Source: Thiorhodovibrio winogradskyi | Lineage (GTDB): Bacteria > Pseudomonadota > Gammaproteobacteria > Chromatiales > Chromatiaceae | Reading direction: 5' to 3' | Length of the DNA: 64,000 nt | Assembly (NCBI RefSeq): GCF_036208045.1 | Contig: NZ_CP121472.1 | Coordinates: forward strand, 4,537,531 to 4,601,530 | Part shown: piece after piece, positions 28,220 through 36,927 of the stretch | Layout: every line of letters starts with the position of its first letter | Numbering within the stretch: the first letter of the stretch is position 1 | Program-made: the position numbers and the translations under genes | The notes under the pieces: generated by a model | Databases searched by the model: none | What the model was told of the DNA's origin: nothing | The model's input: only the letters and a program-made list of their open reading frames with translations

Positions 28220-28972
28220 CTAGTCCAGCTTTTTTGCAATGTAGACGCCATAGCTGTAGTAGGCCTTATATTTCTCGTAAAGCTCTATTTCCTCGGTTTC
28301 GGCAGCGACAATAGCCTGTGCCTCATTACTATGACCATGGCGCTCAAGAAAGGCCGGGAAACGCTTTTGCATGGGTCGATAATAATTATCCCGCCAACAA
28401 TTCTCGGGTAACACAAAATACCCCATTGGCGCATACCCCTGCTTTTCAAGTTGCTGCATTTTTGCCGAGGCAACATTGATTTCGGGATATTCCCGCTCCC
28501 AGTGTCGTTGTATCTCCAATGGGCGGGAGGCAGTCGTCCAAGTGATCTCCGAGACCACCAGCATCCCGCCCACTTTCAAATAGCGCCGCCAGTCCGAGAT
28601 GCCGCGTTCAAAGCCGATGTTGTAGATGGCGCCCTCGGACCAGATCAGATCGAATTCCTGATCACCGAAGGGCAAAGCGTCCATGGAACAGCATAGGGGT
28701 TGAATCTGTTGCGAAAGCCCGGCGCCCTTGGCTTTCTCGGCAAGCAGATCAAGAAAATCTTGCAGAAAATCCACTGCTGTAATACGGGCATTTAAACGCC
28801 GCGCCAATACCAATGTGGACGCCCCGGTACCGCAGCCGATATCGGCGACATGCAAGGGCTGTGAGCCATCCAAGAGCGCCATATCAAGCGCCTTGGCCGA
28901 CTCCTCATCTCCGCCCGGTCCTTGCCGCTGACCTGCTTTATGCAACTCAATCAAGAGTTGGTAATCTTCCAC
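28220..28972 (-). CDS. Class I SAM-dependent methyltransferase
   Basis: A 250-residue methyltransferase. Motif I is VADIGCGTGASTLVLARR, motif II ITAVDF, then MDALPFGDQEFDLIWSEGAIYNIGF and GGMLVVSEITW. The fold belongs to the UbiE/Methyltransf_11 group of small-molecule methyltransferases; the substrate cannot be told. GTG start with GAGGA 8 nt upstream. Probably a two-gene transcript with the following membrane protein. Confidence 0.85.
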   Translation of the reverse strand: MEDYQLLIELHKAGQRQGPGGDEESAKALDMALLDGSQPLHVADIGCGTGASTLVLARRLNARITAVDFLQDFLDLLAEKAKGAGLSQQIQPLCCSMDALPFGDQEFDLIWSEGAIYNIGFERGISDWRRYLKVGGMLVVSEITWTTASRPLEIQRHWEREYPEINVASAKMQQLEKQGYAPMGYFVLPENCWRDNYYRPMQKRFPAFLERHGHSNEAQAIVAAETEEIELYEKYKAYYSYGVYIAKKLD

Positions 28973-29209
28973 TCGCGTATCCTCATCGATGTGACAGCAA
29001 CCGCTGACTTCTGATGGATGTTGTAATCACCTCATTGGTCCGTGGGATTTTACACTGACAATCGCACAAGCAACCTTAAAGTAGCCGGTCGGCCCTAGGG
29101 ACGCTAACATGATTGCTGGGGATCCCTAGGCGCCGCCATTCCATAAGGATGCAAGCGCCCGTGATCGGCCATCTAGACGCACAACAAAAGCAACCACCGG
29201 AGGACTTGG

Positions 29210-29788
29210 ATGAAACTCGTTCGTAATATTTTTGCCGTCATCGGCGTGATTTCCGTGCTGGCCCTGGGGTACGGTTCTCTCCGCTTGAACGCCGCCGTGG
29301 CTGACTTTGATCCCGAGTTTTCCCGCCTCTACCGTGAGTTGGCAAAGCGCCTGCTGGAAACTGGCGACCCAGGTATCGCCATCATGTGGTCGATACCAGT
29401 GGAAGATGGGCTGACCCCCGAAGACGTGATCGACTCGATGAAGAACATCGCCATCTCCCGCAACTTTCTATTTGTTGGCGAGTCGCCTTTTTATAAGCAA
29501 ATTCAGGCCATCACCGGCGAGGACTATCGGTACGTCAACTTTCTCTCCTTCTGCGATGCGCGCGTCGGGCGCATGATGCTGGAATATCGCAATGAATATA
29601 GCGGCTTCATGCCCTGCCGTATTGCCCTGGTGGAAGACACCGAAGGCAAGTTGACACTCTATAGCATGAATCTCGACCTGATGATTCATGGCGGCAAGGA
29701 ACTGCCGCCAGACCTGAAAGCCTCGGCGTTGCGGGTACGTGACACCCTGCTCGCCATCATGGAAGGAGGCGCGGCCGGCGAGTTTTGA
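29210..29788 (+). CDS. DUF302 protein with N-terminal membrane anchor
   Basis: A 192-residue protein with an N-terminal hydrophobic segment (NIFAVIGVISVLALGYGSL) and a DUF302 domain in the C-terminal two thirds. SFCDARVGRMMLEYRNEYSG and MPCRIALVEDTEGKLTLYSM, then LDLMIHGGKELP, are the family pattern. DUF302 proteins are small, widespread in sulfur bacteria and of unknown function. Probably periplasmic. It lies ahead of the hup operon with a 362-bp gap. Confidence 0.82.
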   Translation: MKLVRNIFAVIGVISVLALGYGSLRLNAAVADFDPEFSRLYRELAKRLLETGDPGIAIMWSIPVEDGLTPEDVIDSMKNIAISRNFLFVGESPFYKQIQAITGEDYRYVNFLSFCDARVGRMMLEYRNEYSGFMPCRIALVEDTEGKLTLYSMNLDLMIHGGKELPPDLKASALRVRDTLLAIMEGGAAGEF

Positions 29789-30150
29789 TGCTCGCCGACC
29801 GGACCGGCGGACTGGCTCGGGACTGGCTCGGGACTGGCTCGGGACTGGGGCGGGGCTGGCGCAGCCCGCCGCGGTCCCTTTAGTTGGCTTCCACCCCTGG
29901 TTGATAGATCAAAGAATAAAGGCGCCATGGCGTTTCAGTTATTTCTAATTTACTAAAGTTAGAAAGCCATGATGTTCAAACTTACTAATTATCTATTTTA
30001 TAAGCTTTTTTTCATGCTTTCTTGACCTGACGCAACATCCAGAGCAGAAATCAACGACAATCATCAATTCTCCCTACATATAATAGGCGTACCCCAAGCC
30101 ATCACCTGCGCGTGTGATTCCCTCCGCCTGTGATTCATTGCGAGGCGCCT
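29789..30150. other. Intergenic region upstream of hupS
   Basis: Contains the 11-bp tandem repeat at 29809-29850, then a markedly AT-rich stretch (29920-30020). A TATAAT sequence at 30079-30084 could be a -10 for hupS, but its -35 is poor. TTGACC at 30022 has no matching -10. No sigma-54 site (TGGCAC-N5-TTGC) is visible. Confidence 0.4.
29809..29850. repeat. 11-bp direct tandem repeat
   Basis: Three perfect 11-bp units of GGACTGGCTCG begin at 29809, 29820 and 29831, with a partial fourth from 29842. Located about 20 bp after the DUF302 stop codon. Confidence 0.85.
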
Positions 30151-31269
30151 ATGCCAGTGTCCGATACCTTCTATGACCAGTTCCGCCGCCAAGGCATCAG
30201 CCGGCGGAACTTCCTCCACTTCTGCGGCGTCTCGGCGGCCACCCTGGGTCTGGCACCCGGAATGGCCGGGCGCATTGCCCATGCACTGGAGACCAAGCCG
30301 CGCACGCCAGTGATCTGGCTGCATGGACTCGAATGCACCTGCTGCTCGGAGTCCTTCATCCGCTCGGCGCATCCGCTGGCCACCGATGTCATTCTGTCGA
30401 TGATCTCACTCGATTATGACGATCTGATCATGGCCTCGGCCGGGCATCAGGCAGAGGCCATTCTCGATGACATCCGCACCCGCTATCGCGGTCAGTACAT
30501 TCTGGCGGTCGAAGGCAACGCGCCGCTCGCGCAGGATGGCATGAGCTGTTTCATCGCCGGGCGGCCCTTCCACGAGCAGCTCACCGAGATGGCAGCGGAT
30601 TGCGCGGCAGTGGTGGCCTGGGGCTCTTGCGCCTCCTGGGGCTGCGTGCAGGCGGCGCGGCCCAATCCGACCCAGGCGACACCGGTGGACGGGATTATCC
30701 GCGACAAGCCGGTCATCAAGGTGCCAGGTTGCCCGCCCATCGCCGAGGTGATGACCGGCATCCTCACCTACATGCTCACCTTTGAGCGGCTGCCGGAACT
30801 CGACCGCCAGGGCCGGCCGACAATGTTCTACGGCCAGCGTATTCACGACAAGTGCTATCGCCGCCCGCATTTCGATGCCGGGCAGTTCGTCGAGCGCTTC
30901 GACGACGAGGGCGCGCGCAAGGGCTACTGTCTGTACAAAATGGGCTGCAAGGGGCCGACCACCTACAACGCCTGCTCGACGGTGCGCTGGAACAACGGCG
31001 TGTCCTTCCCGATACAGTCAGGGCACGGCTGCATTGGCTGCTCGGAGAAGAACTTCTGGGACAAGGATGGCTTCTATCAGCATGTGACCGACACCCATGT
31101 GTTTGGCGTCGAGGCCAATGCCGACAAGGTTGGCGTCGCAGCGGTCGGCGCGGTGGGCGCGGCAATTGGCGCCCATGCGGCTTACAGCAGTTACCGGCGT
31201 GGCAAGCAGAGCGTCGATGCTCCAATCGCGACCCGATCAGAAAACCAGCACGAGACCATCGGGAGCTAA
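30151..31269 (+). CDS. hupS: Uptake [NiFe]-hydrogenase small subunit, six-cysteine type
   Basis: A 372-residue electron-transfer subunit of a membrane-bound group 1 hydrogenase. The Tat signal [10 protein letters not shown] is followed by [13 protein letters not shown]. Proximal-cluster ligands C62, C65 and C160 are accompanied by extra cysteines C64 and C165. These correspond to C19 and C120 of E. coli HyaA, the mark of the oxygen-tolerant [4Fe-3S] cluster. Distal and medial cluster motifs follow ([37 protein letters not shown]), as does a C-terminal membrane helix ([18 protein letters not shown]) before a basic tail. ATG 30151 has GAGG 6 nt upstream. First gene of hupSLCDH. Confidence 0.95.
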   Translation: MPVSDTFYDQFRRQGISRRNFLHFCGVSAATLGLAPGMAGRIAHALETKPRTPVIWLHGLECTCCSESFIRSAHPLATDVILSMISLDYDDLIMASAGHQAEAILDDIRTRYRGQYILAVEGNAPLAQDGMSCFIAGRPFHEQLTEMAADCAAVVAWGSCASWGCVQAARPNPTQATPVDGIIRDKPVIKVPGCPPIAEVMTGILTYMLTFERLPELDRQGRPTMFYGQRIHDKCYRRPHFDAGQFVERFDDEGARKGYCLYKMGCKGPTTYNACSTVRWNNGVSFPIQSGHGCIGCSEKNFWDKDGFYQHVTDTHVFGVEANADKVGVAAVGAVGAAIGAHAAYSSYRRGKQSVDAPIATRSENQHETIGS

Positions 31270-31275
31270 GCCGCC

Positions 31276-33066
31276 ATGACCGTTACGACCCCCAATGGAT
31301 TTTCGCTCGATAACTCTGGCCGCCGCGTGGTTGTCGACCCAGTCACCCGCATCGAGGGCCATCTGCGCGTCGAGGTCAATCTCGATGAGAGCAATGTGAT
31401 TCGCAACGCGGTGTCCACAGGCACCATGTGGCGCGGGCTCGAGGTCATTCTCAAGGGCCGTGATCCGCGCGATGCCTGGGCCTTTACCCAGCGCATCTGC
31501 GGCGTGTGCACCGGCACCCATGCGCTCACCTCGGTGCGCGCGGTGGAGGATGCACTGGGCATCGACATCCCCGAGAACGCCAATTCCATCCGTAACCTGA
31601 TGCAACTGACGCTGCAAGCGCAGGACCATCTGGTGCATTTTTACCATCTGCATGCGCTCGACTGGGTGGACCTGGTCTCGGCGCTCAAGGCCGACCCCAA
31701 GGCGACCTCAGCGCTTGCCCAATCCATCAGCCCCTGGCCGCTGTCCTCGCCTGGGTATTTCCGCGATATCAAGCAACGTCTGACGCGCTTTGTCGAATCC
31801 GGCCAGCTCGGGCCTTTCATGAACGGCTATTGGGGCAGCCCGGCCTATAAGCTGCCGCCCGAGGCCAATCTGATGGCGGTGGCGCATTATTTGGAAGCGC
31901 TCGACTTCCAAAAGGAAATCGTCAAGATCCACACCGTCTATGGCGGCAAGAATCCGCACCCCAACTGGCTGGTCGGCGGTATGCCCTGTGCCATCAATGT
32001 CGATGACACGGGTGCGGTGGGCGCGATCAACATGGAGCGGCTGAATCTGGTCTCCTCCATCATCGACCAAACCATCACCTTCATCGATCAGGTCTATCTG
32101 CCTGATCTCAAAGTCATCGCCTCTTTCTATAAGGACTGGACCTATGGCGGGGGCCTGAGCAGCCAATCCTTGCTGTCCTATGGCGACATCCCGGATCACG
32201 CCAATGATGATTCGGACGACAACCTGCTGCTGCCGCGCGGCGCCATTATTGGCGGCGATCTCAATACGATTCATCCGGTCGATCTACGCGATCCCGAGCA
32301 GGTTCAGGAATTCGTCGATCATTCCTGGTTCCGCTATGCCGATGAGTCCAAGGGGCTGCATCCCTGGGATGGGGTGACCGAGCCGAACTTCGTGCTCGGC
32401 CCCAATGCCAAGGGTAGCAAAACCCATATCGAAGCCATCGACGAGAACGCCAAATACTCCTGGATCAAAGCGCCGCGCTGGCGTGGTCACGCGATGGAAG
32501 TCGGCCCCCTGGCGCGCTGGGTGATCGGCTACGTCCAGGGCCGCCCGGACTTCAAGGAGCCGGTCGACAAGCTGCTGACCGATCTTGGCCTGCCCGTCAC
32601 GGCACTCTTCTCCACCCTGGGGCGCACCGCCGCGCGCGGGCTCGAGGCCTCCTGGGCGGCGCACAAGATGCGCTATTTCCAGGACAAATTGGTCGCCAAC
32701 ATCAAGGCTGGCGACACCGCCACCGCCAACACCGACCACTGGGAGCCGCGCTCCTGGCCCAAGCAGGCCAAAGGTGTCGGTACCACCGAGGCGCCACGCG
32801 GCGCGCTCGGTCACTGGGTGAGCATCGAGAAAGGCAAGATCGACAACTACCAGGCCGTGGTGCCCACCACTTGGAACGGCTCGCCGCGCGACCCCGAGGG
32901 CAAAATCGGCGCTTACGAGGCCGCACTGCTCGGCACGCCGCTGGCCAAGGCCGAGGAGCCGCTGGAGATTCTGCGCACCCTGCACAGCTTCGACCCCTGC
33001 CTGGCCTGTTCCACCCATGTCATCAGCCCGGACGGCGCGCCGCTAACCGAGATCCGTGTACGCTGA
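31276..33066 (+). CDS. hupL: Uptake [NiFe]-hydrogenase large subunit
   Basis: A 596-residue catalytic subunit that binds the NiFe(CN)2CO centre and splits H2. The N-terminal ligand motif is RICGVC (C75, C78), preceded by the conserved [15 protein letters not shown]. The C-terminal motif is DPCLAC (C575, C578) followed by STH581. The 15 residues after His581 ([15 protein letters not shown]) are the pro-peptide that the HupD protease removes once nickel is inserted. Starts 6 nt after hupS. Confidence 0.96.
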   Translation: MTVTTPNGFSLDNSGRRVVVDPVTRIEGHLRVEVNLDESNVIRNAVSTGTMWRGLEVILKGRDPRDAWAFTQRICGVCTGTHALTSVRAVEDALGIDIPENANSIRNLMQLTLQAQDHLVHFYHLHALDWVDLVSALKADPKATSALAQSISPWPLSSPGYFRDIKQRLTRFVESGQLGPFMNGYWGSPAYKLPPEANLMAVAHYLEALDFQKEIVKIHTVYGGKNPHPNWLVGGMPCAINVDDTGAVGAINMERLNLVSSIIDQTITFIDQVYLPDLKVIASFYKDWTYGGGLSSQSLLSYGDIPDHANDDSDDNLLLPRGAIIGGDLNTIHPVDLRDPEQVQEFVDHSWFRYADESKGLHPWDGVTEPNFVLGPNAKGSKTHIEAIDENAKYSWIKAPRWRGHAMEVGPLARWVIGYVQGRPDFKEPVDKLLTDLGLPVTALFSTLGRTAARGLEASWAAHKMRYFQDKLVANIKAGDTATANTDHWEPRSWPKQAKGVGTTEAPRGALGHWVSIEKGKIDNYQAVVPTTWNGSPRDPEGKIGAYEAALLGTPLAKAEEPLEILRTLHSFDPCLACSTHVISPDGAPLTEIRVR

Positions 33067-33106
33067 TGCAACGGGACTTTTGCAACCGACCTCGGGGAGA
33101 GCGCTC

Positions 33107-33835
33107 ATGAGCGAATCCATGATCGAGCCTTGGCGGGCACGCCGCCGCGGCGGTATCCCGGTGACCCGCCGCACCGCCGTTTATGTTTACCAGGCACCCT
33201 TGCGCGTCTGGCATTGGATCAATGCCCTATCCATCACGGTGCTGGCGATCACCGGCTGGCTGATCGCCAATCCACCGCCGACACTCGCTGGCGAGGCCAG
33301 CGACCATTTCCAAATGGGGTATATTCGCTTCTTTCATTTCGCCGCGGCCTACGTCTTTGCCGTCGGCTTTTTGTTCCGGCTCTACTGGGCCTTCGTCGGC
33401 AACAGCTATGCACGCCAGCTTTTCACCCTGCCGTTCTGGCGACGTGCGTTCTGGTCCGAGCTGTGGCACGAAATCCGCTGGTATGCCTTTCTGGAGCCCG
33501 AGCCACGCAAATACTATGGCCATAACCCGCTCGCGCATTTATTCATGGTGGTCATCATCACCGTCGGCGGCCTGGTAATGATCTTCACCGGCTTCGCGCT
33601 CTACTCCGAACAAAGCGGGCTTGGCGGTTGGCAGGATCAACTCTTCGGCTGGGTGCTCCCGCTGGTCGGACAGAGCCAAGATGTGCGCATGTGGCACCAC
33701 TGGGGCATGTGGGTGATTGTTGTCTTCGTGATGCTGCATGTCTACAGCGCCGTGCGCGAGGATGTGATGTCGCGCCAGAGCCTGATCTCCACCATGATCA
33801 GCGGCTGGCGCATGTTCAAGGATGATCGGCCATGA
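33107..33835 (+). CDS. hupC: Hydrogenase cytochrome b subunit
   Basis: A 242-residue membrane cytochrome b (HupC/HyaC/HoxZ type) that anchors HupSL and passes electrons to quinone. Four helices with haem-ligand histidines are recognisable: VWHWINALSITVLAITGW, FFHFAAAYVFAVGFLFRL, PLAHLFMVVIITVGGLVMI and MWHHWGMWVIVVFVMLHVY. ATG 33107 (MSESMIEPW) has GGAG about 8 nt upstream; an in-frame start inside the hupL end is less likely. The stop overlaps hupD (ATGA). Confidence 0.93.
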   Translation: MSESMIEPWRARRRGGIPVTRRTAVYVYQAPLRVWHWINALSITVLAITGWLIANPPPTLAGEASDHFQMGYIRFFHFAAAYVFAVGFLFRLYWAFVGNSYARQLFTLPFWRRAFWSELWHEIRWYAFLEPEPRKYYGHNPLAHLFMVVIITVGGLVMIFTGFALYSEQSGLGGWQDQLFGWVLPLVGQSQDVRMWHHWGMWVIVVFVMLHVYSAVREDVMSRQSLISTMISGWRMFKDDRP

Positions 33836-34515
33836 CGACGAGCGCCATCACCTCGGGCAGGGACCAGGTCCTGATCCTCGGCATCGGCAATCTGCTGTGG
33901 GCCGATGAGGGCTTTGGCGTGCGCTGCATCGAGGCCTTGAGCGCCCGCCATGCCTTCGATGCGCGCGTGCGGCTGCTCGATGGCGGCACCCAGGGCATTT
34001 ATCTGGTCAACCAACTCGAGGGCGTCGGGCATTTGATCATCTTCGATGCCATCGACTACGACCTGCCGCCAGGGACGCTCAACGTCATGCGCGATGGGGA
34101 CGTACCCCGCTTTCTCGGCGCCAAGAAAATGAGCCTGCACCAGGTCGGCTTCCAGAACGTGCTGGCCATGGCCGAACTGCTCGGCCAGCTGCCACCCAAG
34201 CTGCTGCTGATCGGCGTGCAACCCGAGCGGCTGGAAGACTATGGCGGCAGCCTCAGCCCGAGCGTCAAGGCCATGATCGAGCCGGCCCTGAGCGAGGCGC
34301 TGATCTATCTGCATGCCCAGGGAATTCGGCCTGTCACCACGGCCACCCAAACCGAGGCCGGTCACCTGGCCCATGCAACGCGCAACACCACGCGCATGCG
34401 AGATGGCGCCCATCCGCATCCGGCGCTGGCCTTGTCCGACTACGAGAACGGTCGCCCCTCGCCTACCCAGGCCTGGCGCCAAGGCGATCCACGCTTCCTG
34501 CCTGTCGGCCCATGA
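33832..34515 (+). CDS. hupD: Hydrogenase maturation protease
   Basis: A 227-residue endopeptidase that cleaves the C-terminal extension of HupL. Motifs: ILGIGNLLWADEGFGVRCIE with the nickel-sensing Glu/Asp (DEGFG), LLDGGTQG, IIFDAIDYDLPPG, MSLHQVGFQNVLA and LLIGVQPE. It carries about 50 extra C-terminal residues (after the family end near IYLHAQG) rich in Thr, His and Pro, unusual compared with HyaD-type proteins of about 195 residues. Coupled at both ends by 4-nt ATGA overlaps. Confidence 0.93.
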   Translation: MTTSAITSGRDQVLILGIGNLLWADEGFGVRCIEALSARHAFDARVRLLDGGTQGIYLVNQLEGVGHLIIFDAIDYDLPPGTLNVMRDGDVPRFLGAKKMSLHQVGFQNVLAMAELLGQLPPKLLLIGVQPERLEDYGGSLSPSVKAMIEPALSEALIYLHAQGIRPVTTATQTEAGHLAHATRNTTRMRDGAHPHPALALSDYENGRPSPTQAWRQGDPRFLPVGP

Positions 34516-35408
34516 CAACCACCACCACCCATATCGCCATGAGCACAGCCCCTAAAACTCAGCCCGCCTTGGACATCGCCGACTGCCCGCCAGCGATTGA
34601 TGTCCTGGAACAACTGCGCGTCGGACTCGCACGCAGCATCGCCGGACGGCGCGCCCAGCCCCTGTCCATCGCATCCCTGAGTGCCGATGCCCACGCCCTG
34701 GTTATCGAAGCCTTGGGCGATGGCGAAATCCGTGCCGAACTCGACGCCACCGAGGCTCATCCGCGCGCCCTGCTCACGGAAACCAGCCTGACCGGTGTCT
34801 GGCGCTGGCGGCTGTTCGATCCGGCCGGCGGCTTGCTCGCGGATGTACTGGAGCCGGGCGATTGCCCCACACCCATGTACGAGCGCCCCTTTCAGGCCGC
34901 CAGAAACCGCATCGACTGGCCGCGAGACTCTTCAGAGGACAGCATGGACGCAGTCGCGGTGCTGGCCGAACTCGACACCTATCTTGACCTGCAGCCGGAC
35001 AGCGATGCCGGCATCCAGGCCAACACCAGGAGGCTCGACATCAATGGCGCCAAAGACCTCTCCCACAGCGTCAATCTGAGCATGCTCCCCCAGAACCCGG
35101 CGGCCATGGCGTTGATCGAGCGCTGTCTCGGGCAAGGCCCGGCGCGGATGATCAACCTCGGTTATGGCCGCTGCCAGATCGAGGCCACCTCGGTGCGCCC
35201 AATTTGGCGGCTGCGTCATTTCAACAGCAGCGGACGCTTACTGCTTGATAGCATCGAAATCAGCCCAATACCCTCAGTCGTGCTGGCAACCACCCAGGAC
35301 CTGACTGACAGCCATGAGAGGCTCGGCCAGTTGCTCGCCGCCATCGGTGACCATGGCCCGAGCAATTTCCCCAAAGGACAACCAAGGACTGCTCTCGGAT
35401 GTGATTGA
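34512..35408 (+). CDS. hupH: Hydrogenase expression/maturation protein HupH (HyaF-like)
   Basis: A 298-residue HupH/HyaF family protein. In other systems HupH assists maturation of the oxygen-tolerant small subunit and its iron-sulfur cluster. Two related halves are visible: LVIEALGDGEIRAEL with TSLTGVWRWRLFDPAG in the N half, and MALIERCLGQGPARMINLGY with RPIWRLRHFNSSGRLLLDSIEI in the C half. Overlaps the hupD stop by 4 nt. ATG 34512 gives a Thr-rich lead; MSTAPKT at 34542 is an alternative. Confidence 0.88.
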   Translation: MTTTTTHIAMSTAPKTQPALDIADCPPAIDVLEQLRVGLARSIAGRRAQPLSIASLSADAHALVIEALGDGEIRAELDATEAHPRALLTETSLTGVWRWRLFDPAGGLLADVLEPGDCPTPMYERPFQAARNRIDWPRDSSEDSMDAVAVLAELDTYLDLQPDSDAGIQANTRRLDINGAKDLSHSVNLSMLPQNPAAMALIERCLGQGPARMINLGYGRCQIEATSVRPIWRLRHFNSSGRLLLDSIEISPIPSVVLATTQDLTDSHERLGQLLAAIGDHGPSNFPKGQPRTALGCD

Positions 35409-36829
35409 TGCATGCTCCTGAACCGCGGCTTCCTGTCGCCGCACCCACGGGAGAGTCGACTAATCAGAGGGCCACGGCAACCCTGTGTCAAGAGCCCCGC
35501 TCGCCCTGCCCCATGCTGGCAACGGGCTTCGCGATTGTGTTTTTACTGCTGATGATCGAAGTGGCGCTGAGTCTTTCGCAAATGCACAGCATGCAGTCGC
35601 GCTTGGCCCAGGTGGTGGAAGAGTACAGTGTTCGCGCGGCCCTAGCGCAGGACATGCAGCGCAGCTCGCGCGAGCGTGCCATTGTCCTCCATGCCATGCT
35701 CTCCAGCGAGGATCCCTTTGAGCGCGATGAGCTCCTGGTGCAATTGCGCAACCTTGGTTCTGAGTTCCTGACAGCGCGTGACCGGATCGAGGCCATGGCG
35801 CTGAGCGAGGACGAACGCAAACTGCTGCGACAACAAGGCGAGCTCTCGCGCACCGCCGGCGCCCTGCAATACCAGGTCATCGACCTGCTTGCCGAGGAAC
35901 GCATCCAGGAGGCCAAGGCCATTCTGCTGCGTCAGGCCATTCCCGCCCAGGAACGCGCGCTGGCCGTGATCCAAGATCTCGCCGCGCTGCAACAGGCGCA
36001 CAATCGCGACGCCCTGACGGCGACCTCCGAAGAATTCCGCCGTGCCGACCGTCTACTGCTGATACTGGGCGGCGTGACCCTGTTGCTCAGCGCCTTGGTC
36101 GCGGGTTTCGTTTTGCATCGAACCGACGCCATGCTGGCCGCGCTCAAGCGTTCCAATGCTGAGTTACTGGATGCGAGGGAGCGTCTCGAAGAGCGCGTGG
36201 CCGAGCGCACCGCCGATCTGCGACGCGCCAACGCCAAGCTCCAAACCGAGATTCAGGAGCGCCGGCGCGCGCAGCGCGAACTGGCTTTCATCGCCACCCA
36301 TGATGACCTCACCAAACTGCCCAACCGCGCACTCTTTAAAGAACACCTGGAACAGGGCCAGGCGCGCGCGCGACGCGCCGAGACGCGCCTGGCGCTCCTG
36401 TTTATCGATCTTGATGGATTCAAGGCCATCAACGACAGCCTGGGTCACGAGGCTGGTGACCAGGTGCTGCGCGAAGTCGCCCGCCGGCTAAAATCCCGGG
36501 TTCGGGAGCAAGACCTGGTCGCGCGTCTAGGCGGCGACGAATTCGCCCTGCTTCTGGAACAGGTCCATCAGCCCGAGGACGCGGCCAAGGTGGCGGACAA
36601 GGTCATCGACAGCCTCTCCCGTCCCATCGCCGTCGCCGGAGACATGCACCGGATCGGCGCCAGCATCGGCATCGCCTTCTATCCCGAGGATGCCAGGGAT
36701 CCGGACGGACTGGTCCGTCTCGCCGACAACGCCATGTACGCGGCCAAAGGCTCGGGCAAGGGCCACTACAGATTTCATCGGGCACCTCGATTAACAGCTG
36801 GGATCGACCTCATGCCTTTTCAGTGGTAA
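35408..36829 (+). CDS. Membrane-bound diguanylate cyclase (GGDEF)
   Basis: A 473-residue signalling protein with an N-terminal helix (LATGFAIVFLLLMIEVALSL), a periplasmic helical sensor of the 4HB_MCP type (residues about 60-200), a second helix (LLLILGGVTLLLSALVAGFVL), a coiled coil and a GGDEF domain. The active site is intact (LGGDEFALLLEQV) and no EAL domain is attached, so it should make c-di-GMP. Start ATG overlaps the hupH stop (TGATG), so it is translated with the hydrogenase operon. An inhibitory RxxD site five residues before GGDEF is not evident (REQD lies close, at RVREQDLVARLGGDEF). Confidence 0.88.
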   Translation: MHAPEPRLPVAAPTGESTNQRATATLCQEPRSPCPMLATGFAIVFLLLMIEVALSLSQMHSMQSRLAQVVEEYSVRAALAQDMQRSSRERAIVLHAMLSSEDPFERDELLVQLRNLGSEFLTARDRIEAMALSEDERKLLRQQGELSRTAGALQYQVIDLLAEERIQEAKAILLRQAIPAQERALAVIQDLAALQQAHNRDALTATSEEFRRADRLLLILGGVTLLLSALVAGFVLHRTDAMLAALKRSNAELLDARERLEERVAERTADLRRANAKLQTEIQERRRAQRELAFIATHDDLTKLPNRALFKEHLEQGQARARRAETRLALLFIDLDGFKAINDSLGHEAGDQVLREVARRLKSRVREQDLVARLGGDEFALLLEQVHQPEDAAKVADKVIDSLSRPIAVAGDMHRIGASIGIAFYPEDARDPDGLVRLADNAMYAAKGSGKGHYRFHRAPRLTAGIDLMPFQW

Positions 36830-36927
36830 GCCAAATCGATTCGTCAAGGAAAGCACGACAAAAACGGACCAGCTCGCGTTCGACACGCTTCCTCATGCCC
36901 GGGGCTCAAGCAAGGGGCCCGAACAAG

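Noticed and set aside
31237-33018. Long antisense ORFs opposite hupL
   Set aside because: GC-rich antisense shadows of a firmly identified gene; no domain.
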